A DNA stretch of 7,987 nucleotides from CAUPWF01 sp044425815 (lineage in GTDB: Bacteria; Bacillota; Clostridia; Lachnospirales; Lachnospiraceae). The notes below the pieces were generated by a model. That model was not told the DNA's origin, searched no databases, and saw only the letters and a list, made by a program, of their open reading frames with translations. Location of the stretch: contig JAWXVA010000109.1 in NCBI GenBank assembly GCA_044425815.1, forward strand, positions 1 to 7,987. Reading direction: 5' to 3'. The position numbers and the translations under genes were made by a program. This document shows, piece after piece, positions 7,443-7,987 of the stretch (positions are counted from its first letter, which is position 1; each line of letters opens with the position of its first letter).

Positions 7443-7468
7443 GCCCCTAGATACAACCGTGGCTGAAT
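7443..7468. repeat. Right terminal inverted repeat, 26 bp
   Basis: This is the exact reverse complement of 6839-6864. It ends 6 bp from the metQ stop codon, so it would be the first structure transcribed after that gene. Confidence 0.95.
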
Positions 7469-7474
7469 CATTAC

Positions 7475-7987
7475 TTAAAATACAGGTACTACTGCTCCTG
7501 AATATGTTTCTTCAATAAATGTTCTTACTTCCTCACTCATTACTGCTTCTACTAATGCTTGGATTTTCTCATCATTTTCTGTTCCTTCTTTTGCTGCAAT
7601 GATGTTAGCAAATGTATCTGCTGATAATGAATCTGAAGCCTCTGTTGCTAATGCTGTACTTAGGTCTACTCCACCTTCTAATGCATAGTTTCCATTGATG
7701 CAAGCGATGTCTAAGTCTGGAAGTGTACGTGCGATTTGTGCTGCTTCAATTTCTACGATTTCAAGATTCAATGGGTTATCAATGATATCAAGAACTGTTG
7801 CTGTTAGGCCTGCATCTTCTGCTATTGTGATTAGTCCTTGTGCTTCTAATAATAAGAGTGCTCTTGCTTCATTTGTTGTATCGTTAGGTACTCCTACTAA
7901 CGCGCCTTCTTGAAGATCTGCTAATGCTGTTGTTTTTCCTGGATAGATTCCAAGTGGTTCGAAGTGAATTGCTGCTACGGATACAAT
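7475..7987 (-). CDS. metQ: MetQ/NlpA family methionine ABC transporter binding lipoprotein, C-terminal part
   Basis: The last 170 residues of a substrate-binding protein run in from the right edge and end in TAA at 7475-7477. The start codon, signal peptide and lipobox are outside the window. Full-length members are about 270-280 residues, so roughly 60 percent is present. Recognisable stretches are HFEPLGIYPGKTTAL, VPNDTTNEARALLLL, AGLTAT, EIEAAQIARTLPDLDIACINGNYAL, and the ending EETYSGAVVPVF. In this family the protein sits on the outer face of the membrane and delivers methionine to the MetN-MetI transporter; these partners would be expected nearby but are not visible. The reading frame is open to the window edge, so an internal TTG at 7771 should not be taken as the start. 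There is no ordinary terminator between the stop codon and the palindromic element. Confidence 0.92.
   Translation of the reverse strand: MVSVAAIHFEPLGIYPGKTTALADLQEGALVGVPNDTTNEARALLLLEAQGLITIAEDAGLTATVLDIIDNPLNLEIVEIEAAQIARTLPDLDIACINGNYALEGGVDLSTALATEASDSLSADTFANIIAAKEGTENDEKIQALVEAVMSEEVRTFIEETYSGAVVPVF

Larger units (their letters stand above)
6839..7468. mobile_element. Non-coding palindromic element with three large hairpins (MITE-like or structured RNA)
   Basis: This block of 630 bp carries no credible reading frame on either strand. Perfect 26-bp inverted repeats stand at its ends (6839-6864 and 7443-7468). Inside are three consecutive hairpins: A at 6863-7108, B at 7122-7174 and C at 7188-7442. 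A and C abut the terminal repeats, so the whole can fold as a cloverleaf on a long closing stem. ATTACT occurs directly outside the left end (6833-6838) and one base outside the right end (7470-7475), which could be a worn target duplication. No transposase, intron domain V or tRNA is seen. It lies between the metQ stop codon and the glycosyltransferase promoter. I favour a non-autonomous mobile palindrome on the inverted ends, and a large structured RNA as the alternative. The type label is inference; the inverted-repeat architecture is directly visible. Confidence 0.7.

Noticed and set aside
6839..7468. Group II intron, giant RNAs of the ROOL or GOLLD type, or CRISPR array
   Set aside because: I see no domain V hairpin or intron-encoded protein remains and no evenly spaced direct repeats. 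The near-perfect 20-bp arms are unlike the irregular stems of the known giant RNAs. A covariance search could still overturn this.
7475..7771. Independent small gene of 98 codons beginning at 7771
   Set aside because: The putative start is a TTG inside an open frame that continues to the window edge and encodes contiguous MetQ sequence on both sides.
7695..7913. Plus-strand open frame of 72 codons opposite metQ
   Set aside because: It is antisense to a clearly recognisable MetQ sequence, resembles no protein I know, and has no ribosome binding site that I can see.

Overview
The window is AT-rich DNA from a low-GC, Gram-positive, Clostridia-like bacterium, most likely a member of the Lachnospiraceae (Lachnoclostridium-type). 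This rests on protein style, AGGAGG-type ribosome binding sites, the direct DapL route to diaminopimelate and a UPF0371 (DUF1846) gene. The genus is inference only.

Layout. The left edge holds the 3' end of a plus-strand UPF0371 gene. Every other gene is on the minus strand. Reading from the right edge leftwards these are: the C-terminal 170 residues of a MetQ-type methionine-binding lipoprotein; a gene-free block of about 630 bp made almost wholly of nested inverted repeats; a family-2 glycosyltransferase; an M24 (Xaa-Pro) peptidase; dapF; dapL; and a membrane-bound GGDEF protein, which converges on the UPF0371 gene at a shared hairpin.

How the genes work together. DapL makes LL-diaminopimelate directly from tetrahydrodipicolinate. 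DapF epimerises it to meso-diaminopimelate for lysine and peptidoglycan. The two genes are 29 bp apart and form a compact transcription unit, with a promoter candidate just before dapF and a perfect 15-bp-stem terminator after dapL. The glycosyltransferase and peptidase genes lie directly upstream, and no terminator is visible between them and dapF, so read-through is plausible. The GGDEF gene has its own good promoter (TTGAAT, 17 bp, extended TAGTAT) and probably makes cyclic di-GMP in response to an extracytoplasmic signal.

The most unusual region is 6839-7468. A perfect 26-bp terminal inverted repeat closes a cloverleaf-like layout of three large hairpins: A (6863-7108), B (7122-7174) and C (7188-7442). 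A and C carry the same core motif at their tips in opposite orientation, and the small terminal stem of that core has changed by paired substitutions. I see no coding sequence in it. It looks like a non-autonomous palindromic element (MITE-like) or a large structured RNA, lying 6 bp past the metQ stop codon and about 20 bp upstream of the glycosyltransferase promoter candidate.
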